Below the pieces are notes generated by a model. That model had not been told where the DNA came from. It did not search any database and saw only the letters and a list, made by a program, of their open reading frames with translations. The position numbers were made by a program, and so were the translations under genes. A stretch of DNA of 64,000 nucleotides from Jeotgalibacillus proteolyticus (GTDB taxonomy: Bacteria; Bacillota; Bacilli; Bacillales; Jeotgalibacillaceae), in NCBI RefSeq assembly GCF_002926065.1, contig NZ_PREZ01000003.1, positions 250,501-314,500 on the forward strand. Reading direction: 5' to 3'. Below, in pieces: positions 8,060 through 17,796 of this stretch; position 1 is the stretch's first letter; every line of letters starts with the position of its first letter.

Positions 8060-9775
8060 TTAACCGAACACAGATTTCTCAATTCTTTTCATCTCATAGA
8101 AATAACCCTGCTTTGCCATAAGCTCATTAAATGATCCGCTCTCTACGATCTCACCGTTTTCCATCACAATGATCTGATCCATTTTTTCAAGACCGGTCAA
8201 ACGGTGACTGACTAAGACAAGCGTATCATCAGCAGCCTTACTTAACAGTTCTTTGTAAATAGCCTGCTCCGTTAAGGCATCAATGGAGGACGTAGGCTCG
8301 TCGAGAATCCACAGCCGCTCATTTTTCAGCATGGCGCGTGCAATCGCAAGACGCTGCTTTTCTCCACCTGAAAGATTTTCGCCGCGCTCATAGACCTCAC
8401 TATCCAGGGTGAAATGTGAAAGATCCACCTTTTCAAGCACTTGGATAAACTCCTCATCCGACGCTTTTTCACGTGCAATCTCCAGGTTCTCACGAATGGT
8501 ACCGTAAAAGAAATGATTATCCTGTAGCACAACATTCGCCTTTTCCCAAATATCCTCTGCATTAATATGTGTAACGGGCTGTCCGCCTATTAGCACATTT
8601 TCGCCTTCCGAATGGAGAACCTTGAGCAGAAGCATAAGAAGCGTTGATTTCCCTGAGCCGCTCGGACCGACAATGGCAGTTTTGGAGCCTGCCGGTATAC
8701 TGAGACTTACCCTGTTTAATGCATTGCGCTGCTCACCTTCAAACCGGTAGGATACACCCTCAAAATCGATAGATAGAGCATCAGATGAAAGAAGAGTCAC
8801 TTTCGGTTTTTTTGTTTTCACCGGCTGTTCCTTTACGACAGAATAAAGTCTGCTTGATGCCCTTCTGCTGTCTTCCAAATGACCTGGCAATGCGGCCATT
8901 GGTGTTGCATTTTCGAAAACGGTGAGGGAGATCATTACAAGCATGGCTAAAAATAGTCTGTCAAGCTCACCTTCTACGACCAGGTACGCTCCAATAGCGA
9001 GAACTGTCCAGGAAACCATCAGCGAGATAGCTGTATTCACCGATACATTAAAAATAGACTGGATGCCGTCGCGCTCCTGCTCCTGGATATACTCCTCTGA
9101 AGCTTTTGTAAGCAGCTGTTCCTTTTCCTCGAGACGCTGGTACAGTTTAAGCTCTCTGAAGCCATATAAAAGCTCAGTTACTTCAGTTGAAAGCTCTCCT
9201 CTTCGTTCTCTAACTTTTGATTCAAGCCCTCTTTTGTTCCACGAAAACAGTGCAGGAACGATGAACCCTGTTAAGATCAGCCCCAGGATAAAGACAATTG
9301 CGATCGTGATTGAGAAAAAGGAAGTGAACAGGATGGTGCTTAAAAATACGATGATCAGCACGATCGGAGGATAGTAGACACGCAGGAAAAAGTTCTGCAG
9401 ACTTTCTACATCCCCGACAATGCGTGACAGCAGATCTCCGCTTCTGTATTTTTGATAAATGCCAGGTGCGAGCGGCTCAATTTTTTCAAAGAAGCCTGTC
9501 CGCAGATTGCTCAATATCGTAAATGTAGCACGGTGAGAATACAGTCTTTCACCATAACGTCCTGCAGCCCGGGCCAATCCGAACATTTTTAAAAGGGCAA
9601 TCATCACCGTTAGCGCGTACAAGGGTGGAAGCAGGGCCGCTTTTGAAATCAAGTATCCGCTTGAAGCAAAAAGCCCGACTGCTGTGATCCCAGCGATAAA
9701 TCCAAACAGAATCGAGAGTAAAATATCCTTGCGTTCACGTCCAACCTCTTTTAGCACAATGGACAAATCCTTCAT
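8060..9775 (-). CDS. cydC: Heterodimeric thiol-exporter ABC subunit CydC
   Basis: A 571-residue fused permease-ATPase, half of the CydDC exporter that moves cysteine or glutathione out of the cytoplasm and is needed to assemble cytochrome bd. About six membrane helices occupy residues 1-310. The nucleotide-binding domain shows AIVGPSGSGKSTLL (Walker A), LSGGEKQRLAIARA (signature) and LWILDEPTSS (Walker B), then a His switch in LVSHRLTG. Its ATG overlaps the cydD stop codon by 4 bases (ATGA), showing translational coupling. Bacillus subtilis literature names the two subunits in the opposite order. No cydA or cydB is present here. Confidence 0.9.
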   Translation of the reverse strand: MKDLSIVLKEVGRERKDILLSILFGFIAGITAVGLFASSGYLISKAALLPPLYALTVMIALLKMFGLARAAGRYGERLYSHRATFTILSNLRTGFFEKIEPLAPGIYQKYRSGDLLSRIVGDVESLQNFFLRVYYPPIVLIIVFLSTILFTSFFSITIAIVFILGLILTGFIVPALFSWNKRGLESKVRERRGELSTEVTELLYGFRELKLYQRLEEKEQLLTKASEEYIQEQERDGIQSIFNVSVNTAISLMVSWTVLAIGAYLVVEGELDRLFLAMLVMISLTVFENATPMAALPGHLEDSRRASSRLYSVVKEQPVKTKKPKVTLLSSDALSIDFEGVSYRFEGEQRNALNRVSLSIPAGSKTAIVGPSGSGKSTLLMLLLKVLHSEGENVLIGGQPVTHINAEDIWEKANVVLQDNHFFYGTIRENLEIAREKASDEEFIQVLEKVDLSHFTLDSEVYERGENLSGGEKQRLAIARAMLKNERLWILDEPTSSIDALTEQAIYKELLSKAADDTLVLVSHRLTGLEKMDQIIVMENGEIVESGSFNELMAKQGYFYEMKRIEKSVFG

Positions 9776-11502
9776 CCGGTCTCACCTCCCTGCTGAACAG
9801 TCACCATATCGCGATATTCAGAAGCTGCCTTCACTAATTGATCATGTGTTCCTGCTGCCTCAAGTCTTCCGTCTTTTAGAAAAAGGATCAGCTCTGCATG
9901 TTTGATCGTATGAAGCCGGTGAGCAACGGTTATAACAGTCGCCTGTGCTGACAGCTCCTTTATCGATTGCTGCAGAATTTGCTCTGTTTTTAAATCAAGT
10001 CCAGTGGTCGGCTCATCAAACAAGATAATAGAAGGCTTTTTCAAGAAAGCACGTGCAATAGCAAGGCGCTGCTTTTCTCCGCCGGAAAGGCCTCTTCCGC
10101 CTTCTCCGACCTGGGTATCAAAGCCCTGATCCAGTGACATCGCAAGATCCCAGATCCCTGCCTTTTTAGCCGCTTCTTCAATTTCCTCACGTGTGGCTTC
10201 CTGATTTCCGCCGATAGCAATGTTTTCAGTAATTGAACCTGCAAATACATAAGGACGCTGAGAAATATAGCTGACCTGTCTGAACCAGGAGTCCTCTGTC
10301 CACTCGCTTAAAGGCTGCCCTTCGACCAGAACCTGACCTGTTTGTGGTGAAACTAAGCCTGACAGCAAATTAAGTATTGTCGATTTACCTGAGCCGCTTC
10401 GTCCGACAATCGCAGCCTGAGTGTAAGGTTTAATATGGGTAGTAATTTCCTTTAACTCAAAGCCCTGCTCTCCGTATTTAAATCCGGCATTATCAAGCGA
10501 AATAGCAGGAGGAGACGAAACCACAAGCTCGTTTGATCCCCATTTGACCGTCTGCTCATTCTCTTCCAGCTCATCTATAATTTTTTTTGCAGCTCCCATG
10601 CTTCCTCTTCCAGTATGAAATGCACTGCCCAGTTCTTTAATGGCTAAATAAAATTCAGGTGCAATAACAAGAAGGAAAAAGGCCGTAAAGAACGTTACGC
10701 TCTCAAACACGACGAGACGAAGACCGAGTTCCAAGGCAATTAGCCCAATCCCCAGCATCGAAATGTACTCAAGCATTAAAGAGGAAACAAATGCAACCTT
10801 CAGGACATCCAGCGTTGCATCCCGGAATCCAAGACTGCTCTCACGAATCGATTCCTTTTGTTTTGCTGACCGGCCAAATAGCTTTAATGTTGTCAGCCCC
10901 TGAAGTGTATCTAGAAACTTTCCTGAAAATGCGGCCATCTTGTCCATCTGTTGCTCAGATTTTTTCTGAGTTTTTATCCCGATAATGATAAAAAACAATG
11001 GAATAAAAGGTGCCGTTATTAGCATTAACAGCCCGGTGGTAATATGCTGGGAAAATGCTGCTATCAAAAGCATTAATGGAATAACCGAGGTTTGGATCAC
11101 CTGCGGAATGTATTTACTGAAATAGCTGTCGATTTCATCCACAGCATCAAGCATGACACTCACCTTTTGTCCCGACTGCCCCTGAAGTGATGCCTGAATT
11201 GGATTTTTCGCAAATTTGGCTAAAAGCTTGCGGCGAAATTGACTTTTAACCTTTGCCGCCATTCGCACACCCGCCCGTCCGCTTGCATACGTTAAGCCTG
11301 CTCTTGCCACTAAAGCAAGTGCGAGCCAGCCAAGGAGCGGAACAATCTCACTGAAGGCCTGTCCCTGAAGGAAAATCCGGTCCACGACAATGACAATTAA
11401 ATAGGCTTGAGCTAAGATAGCCAGACCTGTTAATATCGCTGTCAGTACAAGAAAGAGCTGCGTTCCTTTATATTGTTTTGCATATCGATTTAATTCGTTC
11501 AT
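9772..11502 (-). CDS. cydD: Heterodimeric thiol-exporter ABC subunit CydD
   Basis: A 576-residue permease-ATPase and partner of CydC. The N-terminal half carries about six membrane helices, with the family-typical stretch LASGRAGVRMAAKVK-like (YASGRAGVRMAAKVK) near residue 75. The ATPase half shows AIVGRSGSGKSTIL, LSGGEKQRLAIARA, IILFDEPTTG and a His switch in TVAHRLH. RBS AGGAG lies 7 bases before ATG. A Rex-type palindrome lies about 50 bases upstream, so expression should rise when NADH is high and oxygen low, as for the cyd genes of B. subtilis. There is no cydAB just upstream, unlike the usual cydABCD order. Confidence 0.9.
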   Translation of the reverse strand: MNELNRYAKQYKGTQLFLVLTAILTGLAILAQAYLIVIVVDRIFLQGQAFSEIVPLLGWLALALVARAGLTYASGRAGVRMAAKVKSQFRRKLLAKFAKNPIQASLQGQSGQKVSVMLDAVDEIDSYFSKYIPQVIQTSVIPLMLLIAAFSQHITTGLLMLITAPFIPLFFIIIGIKTQKKSEQQMDKMAAFSGKFLDTLQGLTTLKLFGRSAKQKESIRESSLGFRDATLDVLKVAFVSSLMLEYISMLGIGLIALELGLRLVVFESVTFFTAFFLLVIAPEFYLAIKELGSAFHTGRGSMGAAKKIIDELEENEQTVKWGSNELVVSSPPAISLDNAGFKYGEQGFELKEITTHIKPYTQAAIVGRSGSGKSTILNLLSGLVSPQTGQVLVEGQPLSEWTEDSWFRQVSYISQRPYVFAGSITENIAIGGNQEATREEIEEAAKKAGIWDLAMSLDQGFDTQVGEGGRGLSGGEKQRLAIARAFLKKPSIILFDEPTTGLDLKTEQILQQSIKELSAQATVITVAHRLHTIKHAELILFLKDGRLEAAGTHDQLVKAASEYRDMVTVQQGGETG

Positions 11503-11550
11503 CCCAGTTCTCCTATCATGAAGAATCCTTATTGACTGAATGTGAATTAA

Positions 11551-11568
11551 TTGTGAATGATTTCACAT
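11551..11568 (-). promoter_or_regulatory. Rex-type redox operator upstream of cydD
   Basis: TTGTGAA-TGAT-TTCACAT matches the Rex palindrome TTGTGAAnnnnTTCACAA except for the last bases. A second TGTGAA half-site starts at 11541. A TATAAT-like box lies further upstream of the gene, so the operator lies downstream of the likely start. Confidence 0.75.
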
Positions 11569-11711
11569 TCTATATTATTTATTATATCTAATTATACGCG
11601 TATTTTCATCTCTAAAGGTTTATCTTATGCGATTAAAGAACAGAAAATGAAGAAAATGTGAAGTCATTATCGTTCGCGAGAATTTCATCGTATCTAGAGA
11701 AAATTTGAGAC

Positions 11712-11748
11712 AAAAAAAGAGACCGGGACCAATGTATGTCCCAATCTC
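11712..11748 (-). terminator. Terminator of the RND pump gene, inside the repeat
   Basis: GAGATTGGGAC-ATACATTG-GTCCCGGTCTC followed by seven T on the minus strand. Confidence 0.75.
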
Positions 11749-11820
11749 CTTTATCCGGTTCACTGCGCTTCATCCCGCAGGAGTCGCCACCTTACGCTCC
11801 GTTCACCTCACGTTTCTAAA
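11712..11820 (-). repeat. Dispersed terminator-bearing repeat, short form
   Basis: On the minus strand the element begins AAACGTGAGGTGAACGGAGC, continues through CGACTCCTGCGGGA, then GAAGCGCAGTGAACCGG, and ends in a terminator hairpin. The same blocks in the same order occur at 46190-46394, where a further segment of about 90 bases lies between them. It contains no reading frame and lies just past the RND pump gene. Confidence 0.75.
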
Positions 11821-11878
11821 CCTAGTTGTCACAAACTGAATACTTTTTTAGGTATTTTTACGTTCCAGGCTTAAATAA

Positions 11879-14800
11879 TTAATTTTGAGCTACTTCTTTT
11901 CGATTCTTTTTAAAGATCTTCGATAGTACTTCAAAAACAATCGGGACCACAATTAGAGTTAGAAGCGTAGAGCTCGCTAAACCGCCGATTACCGTAATTC
12001 CAAGTCCTTTTGAGATTAAACCGCCTCCGCCAGAGCCGATGGCAAGCGGTGCTAATGCTCCGATTGTTGCAATTGCTGTCATTAGTATCGGGCGCAGCCT
12101 TGTTGCTCCGGCTTCTAATATCGCTTCACGCATGGTCAGCCCGTCGCGCTCCATATGAATAATGCGGTCGACTAAAACAATGGCGTTTGTTACGACGATT
12201 CCGATTAACATCAGCATTCCCATCATAACCGAAACTGAAATCGTTTCGCCTGCAATTAACAGCCCCACAAAAGAGCCGATAACAGCAAACGGCAACGAGA
12301 ACAGGATGGCAAAAGGAGCTACTCCTTCCCCGAAGGTCACAACGAGAATAAAGTACACAATGGCAATCGCTGCAAGCATCGCAATTCCAAGCTGTGTGAA
12401 GGTTTCATTCATATCAGCTGTTACGCCGGCGACTTCAACTGTCACTCCCTGCGGAAGATCCAAGTCATCAATGGCTTCACCGACATTCGATGAAGCTTTT
12501 GAAATATCGTCACCAATGATCGTTCCTGATACCGTTGCATGATACTCACCCTTGCTTCTTGCAAGCGTGTTATGAGTTGTTCCCTCTTCGACTGTCACAA
12601 GATCAGATAAAGGCATTGTCGAGCCCATTGCGGTTGGAACTTCTGTTGCTAAAAGATCCTCAACGGACTCTAACTGCTCTGTTTGCTCATGCTGAACGAT
12701 GACATCTAATGTATAGCCGTCTTTTTCAATCGTCGTCAACACGTTGTCCTCAGGAACAGGACTCAGCATCATAACGATTTGACCTGTCGTCAGTCCAACC
12801 TGAAGCAGTTCATCCTGTTCAACACTAAAGGTGTGCTCGACAAAAGCATCCTCTGCGCTTGAAGTAACATCCTCTAACCCTTCTTCTTTTTGCATTTCTT
12901 CTTCAATCATGACAACAGCTTCACTTAATCTGTCTAAATCCTCACTGTACAAGGTGTAGCTGATTTCATTTCCGGCTAAAGCCCCTGTACTGAAATTCTG
13001 ACTTTTCCATTCACCTGATTGATCAATGTTAAATACATAATCCTCTACTTCATCTCTGGCATCCGGGAAGTCATCCATTTCAGGATCAAAAATCAGGTAC
13101 ATCAACGCGCCGCCTGATCCTCCGCCCATCATTGAGGTCATTGCATCAGCGCTATTGCTATCGGTCATTGATAACTGAACGATGTCAATATCATCACGCT
13201 TCAACAGCTCTTCTTCAACGACTCCAATATTTTCAAGCGTTTCTTCCTCTAATTCTCCCGCTTTTGGCGTGTACGTCAGATACATGACTTTATCTTCTTC
13301 ACTCCCTAAGAAGCTGAATCCAATCAGCGGTGTTAAAGCAAGGCTTCCCGCTAATAACACGACAGAGATAATAGATGTGATAATTTTATGATTAAGGGTC
13401 CAGTCAAGGATTCCTTTGTACCACTCCGAAAGCTTTCCGGTTTCTTTATGTCTGCTTTCTGTTTTCTCACTGTACAACTTTTTCTTAAATAAGAAATGAG
13501 ACAGTGCAGGTACGACTGTAATCGCAACGATTAATGATGCACCAAGCGCAAACGACATTGTTAGGGCAAACGGTAAAAATAGCTCTCCAACCATTCCGCC
13601 TACAAAAATGAGCGGAGCAAAAACCGCTACTGTTACTAAGGTTGATGAAAGAATCGGCTTGAACATTTCAATCGTGGCTTCTCTTACAAGCGCACGGCCT
13701 GTTAATTTTTCATTTTTCAAATGCAGTCTTCTGTAAATATTTTCAACAACGACGATGGAGTCATCGATTACCCGCCCAATGGCTACCGTAATTGCGCCCA
13801 GCGTCATGATATTCAGGGTAATATCCATCCAATTTAATAATAAAAGCGCCATAAAGATCGATACTGGTATAGAAATGATCGAAATAATGGTCGATTTAAA
13901 ATCGCGAAGGAATAACAGGATAATCAACACAGCAATTAATCCGCCAAATAATGCTTTTTCAACCATGGTATTAACTGAATCTTTTATCGGCTGTCCCTGA
14001 TCAAGAGACATGTCAACAACAAGGCCGTCAATGGCGGCTTCTTCCTCGTCTGCAAGCTCCTTTACACTGTCAACAACGTCGACAGTATTAGCCTGCTGGT
14101 CTTTAATGATTTGAATCGCAATTGCGTTTTCACCATTTGTGCGTGAAACAGATTCCACTTTGCCTGCAACTTCGATTGAGGCAATATCACTAAGCTTTAC
14201 AAACGGCTGCGAGTTTTCTTCAGATGGCTCGATTGGAATCAGCATCTCTTCAAGCTCTTCAGCCGTCATAAATTTACCGTCAACCGAGACAGCCTGCTCA
14301 CCTTCTGAAAACTCAAATAATCCGAGCGAAACAGCCATGTCACTTGCATCGATCATTTGCTGCACCGATTCTTCCGTTAGTCCAAGCTCGGCCATTCGTT
14401 CCTCGTTAAACGTAAGCTGAACTTCTTCAATATGCTGACCGGCAATCGTCGCTGAAGCTACACCGTCCAGTTTTTCAATTTTAGGAAGTAGTGTTTCTTC
14501 TACTGTTGATGTTAATTCAACAATATCTTCTGTCGTACTGCTGACACTAAGTGCCGCAACCGGCATCATGTTCATGCTGATTGCTGAAACAATCGGCTCA
14601 TGTGCTCCATCAGGCAGCGATACATTTTCTAACGCGGACGTTAATTCCCTATTTGCTTCGTCCATATCAATTCCATAGTCATATTCGACCTGGATATTAG
14701 CCATATTGGAATATGAATTGGAATAAACGGATTTAACACCCGGGAGGCTCTCGATTGTTCCTTCTAACGGAATCGATACATCCTCCATTACCTGTTCAGG

Positions 14801-14968
14801 GGTTGCGCCTGGATAAACATCCATTACAATTAAATAAGGAATTGAAATATTCGGAATGGTTTCCATGTTCATTCGGGTACCCGAATAAATTCCTGATACT
14901 GTGATCATGATTGTCAGCAGCCAGACTGCCAATTTATTATTAAGTACAAAATTAACTAACGCTTTCAC
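11879..14968 (-). CDS. swrC: RND-family efflux pump, SwrC/AcrB-like
   Basis: A 1029-residue proton-driven efflux pump of the AcrB/SwrC family. It has the N-terminal membrane helix (KLAVWLLTIMITVSG), a large extracellular loop between TM1 and TM2, a central set of helices with GRVIDDSIVVVENIYRR (proton-relay Asp pair in TM4), a second large loop from about residue 560 to 850, and a closing helix bundle. In B. subtilis SwrC (YerP) exports surfactin and supports swarming; export of lipopeptides or other amphiphiles is the likely role here. It is read divergently from a TetR regulator, as in the yerO-yerP pair. The operator between the two genes should control it. The exact substrate is unknown. 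Confidence 0.88.
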   Translation of the reverse strand: MKALVNFVLNNKLAVWLLTIMITVSGIYSGTRMNMETIPNISIPYLIVMDVYPGATPEQVMEDVSIPLEGTIESLPGVKSVYSNSYSNMANIQVEYDYGIDMDEANRELTSALENVSLPDGAHEPIVSAISMNMMPVAALSVSSTTEDIVELTSTVEETLLPKIEKLDGVASATIAGQHIEEVQLTFNEERMAELGLTEESVQQMIDASDMAVSLGLFEFSEGEQAVSVDGKFMTAEELEEMLIPIEPSEENSQPFVKLSDIASIEVAGKVESVSRTNGENAIAIQIIKDQQANTVDVVDSVKELADEEEAAIDGLVVDMSLDQGQPIKDSVNTMVEKALFGGLIAVLIILLFLRDFKSTIISIISIPVSIFMALLLLNWMDITLNIMTLGAITVAIGRVIDDSIVVVENIYRRLHLKNEKLTGRALVREATIEMFKPILSSTLVTVAVFAPLIFVGGMVGELFLPFALTMSFALGASLIVAITVVPALSHFLFKKKLYSEKTESRHKETGKLSEWYKGILDWTLNHKIITSIISVVLLAGSLALTPLIGFSFLGSEEDKVMYLTYTPKAGELEEETLENIGVVEEELLKRDDIDIVQLSMTDSNSADAMTSMMGGGSGGALMYLIFDPEMDDFPDARDEVEDYVFNIDQSGEWKSQNFSTGALAGNEISYTLYSEDLDRLSEAVVMIEEEMQKEEGLEDVTSSAEDAFVEHTFSVEQDELLQVGLTTGQIVMMLSPVPEDNVLTTIEKDGYTLDVIVQHEQTEQLESVEDLLATEVPTAMGSTMPLSDLVTVEEGTTHNTLARSKGEYHATVSGTIIGDDISKASSNVGEAIDDLDLPQGVTVEVAGVTADMNETFTQLGIAMLAAIAIVYFILVVTFGEGVAPFAILFSLPFAVIGSFVGLLIAGETISVSVMMGMLMLIGIVVTNAIVLVDRIIHMERDGLTMREAILEAGATRLRPILMTAIATIGALAPLAIGSGGGGLISKGLGITVIGGLASSTLLTLIVVPIVFEVLSKIFKKNRKEVAQN

Positions 14969-15016
14969 TCAAGCTTCCACCCCTCATTGACTTAATTTAC
15001 TCAAGTATTTATAATA

Positions 15017-15032
15017 ATGACCAACCAGTCAT
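15017..15032. promoter_or_regulatory. TetR-family operator between pump and regulator
   Basis: ATGAC-CAACCA-GTCAT is a palindrome with perfect 5-base arms in the 97-base divergent intergenic region. The TGACCAACCAGTCA core is typical of TetR-family sites. Confidence 0.6.
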
Positions 15033-15065
15033 ATGTCAATGAATTATTTTTGAAAGGACAGACGA

Positions 15066-15899
15066 ATGAATAAAAAACAGTTAATTATGGAAAAGTCACT
15101 TGAGTTATTTGCACAAAAAGGTTTTGAAGGTGTTTCCATTCAGCAAATAACCGATTATTGCGGAATATCAAAAGGAGCTTTTTATTTATCCTTCAAGTCA
15201 AAAAGCGAGCTGATTGTCGCTTTAATCGATGACTTTATGATGCAAATTGTCGACGATATTGACCATTCAGTCAAAAATTCAACTTCAAACGAAAATTTAT
15301 TATATGAATTCTATTTCACTGCCTTTCATTCCACTGAAAAGCATTCTGACATTACAAAAATCCTTATTAAAGAAGAAACCCACCCTTTTAATAAAGATCT
15401 CCTTCACAAAATGATTTATTTTGAGGAATTGATCAAAAACACGATTATCGCTTTAGTGGAAAAATTATATGGTGATGAACTTAAACATATGAAGTACGAC
15501 CTGGTTTATTGCATAAGAGGATTTATTAAAACGTATTCTCAGTTTTTATTGTTCCATCAGATTCCGGTTGATATTTCACTGCTCTCACGTTCTCTGGCTG
15601 AAAAAACGAGTCTGTTGGCCAGGCATTCATCAATCCCATTTATTACAAAAGATCTGATGGAAGTGACAAAAGGGCTTATTCCTGAAGAACCGACTAAGGA
15701 GCAGCTAGCCAATTTGCTTGAACAAAAAATTTCTGAGCTTGAGAATTCAGTTCAAAAAGAATCCCTTGAGCTTCTGAGTCAGGAACTGCTTGAACCCTCC
15801 CTGCAGCGTGCTCTTATCAAAGGATTAATTGAAAACATCCGGCTTCACCCGCATTGTAAGGAAATTTCATATTTATTAAGGAATTACTTTAAAATGTAG
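15066..15899 (+). CDS. TetR-family repressor of the RND pump
   Basis: A 277-residue regulator. The N-terminal 50 residues form the TetR helix-turn-helix (SLELFAQKGFEGVSIQQITD, then ISKGAFYLSFKSKSELI). The rest is a helical ligand domain, longer than the usual 190-200 residues, similar to YerO of Bacillus. RBS GAAAGGA lies 8 bases before ATG. It is divergent from the RND pump with a shared operator, so it probably represses the pump and itself until an amphiphilic ligand binds. It ends in a strong terminator shared with desR. Confidence 0.85.
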   Translation: MNKKQLIMEKSLELFAQKGFEGVSIQQITDYCGISKGAFYLSFKSKSELIVALIDDFMMQIVDDIDHSVKNSTSNENLLYEFYFTAFHSTEKHSDITKILIKEETHPFNKDLLHKMIYFEELIKNTIIALVEKLYGDELKHMKYDLVYCIRGFIKTYSQFLLFHQIPVDISLLSRSLAEKTSLLARHSSIPFITKDLMEVTKGLIPEEPTKEQLANLLEQKISELENSVQKESLELLSQELLEPSLQRALIKGLIENIRLHPHCKEISYLLRNYFKM

Positions 15900-15900
15900 A

Positions 15901-15937
15901 AAGCCGGAATGCATGGGGACGCATTCCGGCTTTTTTA
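15901..15937. terminator. Bidirectional terminator between tetR and desR
   Basis: AAGCCGGAATGC-ATGGGGAC-GCATTCCGGCTTTTTT, a 12-base-pair stem between convergent genes. Confidence 0.85.
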
Positions 15938-15959
15938 TTAAATCCTATATAAGCATGAA

Positions 15960-16559
15960 CTACTTAAACCATCCTTTTTCCTTGAAGCGGGAAATGGCTT
16001 CTATACGGTTGCTTACCTCAAGTTTATCAAGGATAACGGAGATATAATTTCGTACGGTACCATTTGTGATAAAGAGTTCGCTTGCAATCTGCTTGGTGGT
16101 TTTTCCCTCTGCAATAAGCTCGATTACTTGCTTCTCACGCTCTGTAAGAGGGTTTACATCCGTTAAAGCCATGTCCACAAGCTCCGGCGCATAAATTCTT
16201 CGCCCTTCCATAATCGTCCGGATCGAGCTTGCGAGCTCCTCACTCGGGCTGTCCTTAAGCAGATATCCACTGACCCCCGCCTCACGCGCCCGTTCAAAAT
16301 AGCCGGCTCTGGCAAAGGTCGTCAGGATGATGATTTTACAGCTGTTATCCTTAAGTTGCATCGCAGCATCCAGCCCGCTTTTTAATGGCATTTCAATATC
16401 CATTATACAAATATCCGGATTCTCCTGCCGCACCAGTTCTATGGCTTCTTCCCCATTTTTAGCTTTGCCTACGACCTCCATGTCCTCCTCTAAATCAAGA
16501 AGTGATCCAAGTGCACCCAGCAGCATGCCTTGGTCCTCTGCTAAAACAATTCGGATCAT
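15960..16559 (-). CDS. desR: Cold-shock response regulator DesR
   Basis: A 199-residue NarL/FixJ-type response regulator. The receiver domain has Asp54 as the phosphorylation site (ICIMDIEMP) with acidic residues near the start (LAEDQG); the C-terminal LuxR helix-turn-helix begins at NPLTEREKQVIELIAEG and includes TNGTVRNYISVILDKL. Phosphorylated by DesK when membrane lipids become ordered, it switches on des. It is the last gene of des-desK-desR, 11 bases after desK, which matches the B. subtilis operon exactly. Confidence 0.92.
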   Translation of the reverse strand: MIRIVLAEDQGMLLGALGSLLDLEEDMEVVGKAKNGEEAIELVRQENPDICIMDIEMPLKSGLDAAMQLKDNSCKIIILTTFARAGYFERAREAGVSGYLLKDSPSEELASSIRTIMEGRRIYAPELVDMALTDVNPLTEREKQVIELIAEGKTTKQIASELFITNGTVRNYISVILDKLEVSNRIEAISRFKEKGWFK

Positions 16560-16570
16560 GCTAATTCCTC

Positions 16571-17689
16571 CTATTTCCGCTCTTTTATAATGGATGGCAC
16601 CTGAACAGATAGTAGAGCACCACTCTTTGAGTCAATCTTCAGGGTTCCATTCACAAACTCCAGCCGCTCTTTCATTCCCCGTAATCCATTGCCGGTATAA
16701 TCCTGCTTTTCAGGAAGCCCTATACCATTGTCCTGAATGCTGAGGTGAATGCTTCCGGAGGTTTGCTTTACACTGATCTTGCATTCGGTCGCCTGACTAT
16801 GCTTCACTACATTCGTAATGGCTTCTTTTAAGCACATGCTGAGAACGTTTTCGACCAAAAGAGGTGTATTTTTAAAATTGGGATCTCCTTGTACTGTTAA
16901 ACCGATTCCTGCTGCAGCGAGGATTTGTTTTACCCTAATCATTTCATCAGCGAGCTTCGTGCTTCTCATGTCTGTGACAAGCTCACGAACTTCCTTAAGG
17001 GCGGTTCTTGCTGTACTGTTAATATCATGAATTTCCTTTTTTGCTCCATCTATATTTGCCGGAAGGAGCTTACCTGCGAGATCGCTTTTTAAGCCGATCA
17101 GCGAAAGCTTTTGGCCGAGCGTATCATGAAGATCACGCGCGATCCGCTGACGCTCTTCTATGACAATCAGCTGGGAAATTCGTTTATTTGCATCCTCAAG
17201 CTGACCTTCAAGCTTATCCCGCTTATTGCGGTTATAGGAATTAAGCGGCAGCAAAATGACCCCGATTACACTAATCAGCACAAAAGGAAACTGGCTGAAA
17301 AACAATTCATCCTGTGTGAAAAATGCAATGTTAACCGTAGCAATTGTTGTCAGCACAAGCACCCCATAAAGAATAAAAAAACCTACCTTATGCTGAATAT
17401 TCCCTACCATAAAGGCGAGAAATAAAGCAAAATACACAAAACCAAAAATCACACTCATTACAATGCTAATCGCAATGGCAATTCCCACCCAAATATAATT
17501 AACCCACCCCTTTGTTAAAAAGGTCAGCCGGTATGCTATAAAAAACAGGAGAATCATGGCTACACCAATTGAAATTTCAACCCAGGATGAGGCTCTGAAA
17601 ATAAAATAAAACGGCAGCATACAAAAAATAATCCATATGTAGATATTCAGACTCGTGTTTTTAGGAAAAATATTATACCAATTACGCAT
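16571..17689 (-). CDS. desK: Membrane thermosensor histidine kinase DesK
   Basis: A 372-residue sensor kinase. Four to five membrane helices fill residues 15-150, followed by a coiled-coil linker and the HisKA_3 motif ERQRIARDLHDTLGQKLS with the phosphorylated His at residue 188, the same position as in B. subtilis DesK. The ATPase domain shows NVVKHS (N box) and DNGIGLP with NGLRGMKERLE (G boxes). It senses membrane thickness and order on cooling and phosphorylates DesR. A weak terminator separates it from des, which would let desKR be made at a lower level or from its own promoter. Confidence 0.92.
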   Translation of the reverse strand: MRNWYNIFPKNTSLNIYIWIIFCMLPFYFIFRASSWVEISIGVAMILLFFIAYRLTFLTKGWVNYIWVGIAIAISIVMSVIFGFVYFALFLAFMVGNIQHKVGFFILYGVLVLTTIATVNIAFFTQDELFFSQFPFVLISVIGVILLPLNSYNRNKRDKLEGQLEDANKRISQLIVIEERQRIARDLHDTLGQKLSLIGLKSDLAGKLLPANIDGAKKEIHDINSTARTALKEVRELVTDMRSTKLADEMIRVKQILAAAGIGLTVQGDPNFKNTPLLVENVLSMCLKEAITNVVKHSQATECKISVKQTSGSIHLSIQDNGIGLPEKQDYTGNGLRGMKERLEFVNGTLKIDSKSGALLSVQVPSIIKERK

Positions 17690-17760
17690 GCATGCCCTCC
17701 CTTTCTTTTCTATATTGTATCAAAAAGTGAATACAGGGGCTTAATTACAGTCATTCACTT

Positions 17761-17790
17761 AAAAAAACCCGCCCATTCCTGGACGGGCAG
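17761..17790 (-). terminator. Imperfect terminator between des and desK
   Basis: A hairpin built from GCCCGTCC and GGGCGGG with a T7 tract on the minus strand. The stem has a mismatch, so read-through into desK is plausible. Confidence 0.6.
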
Positions 17791-17796
17791 ATCTTT

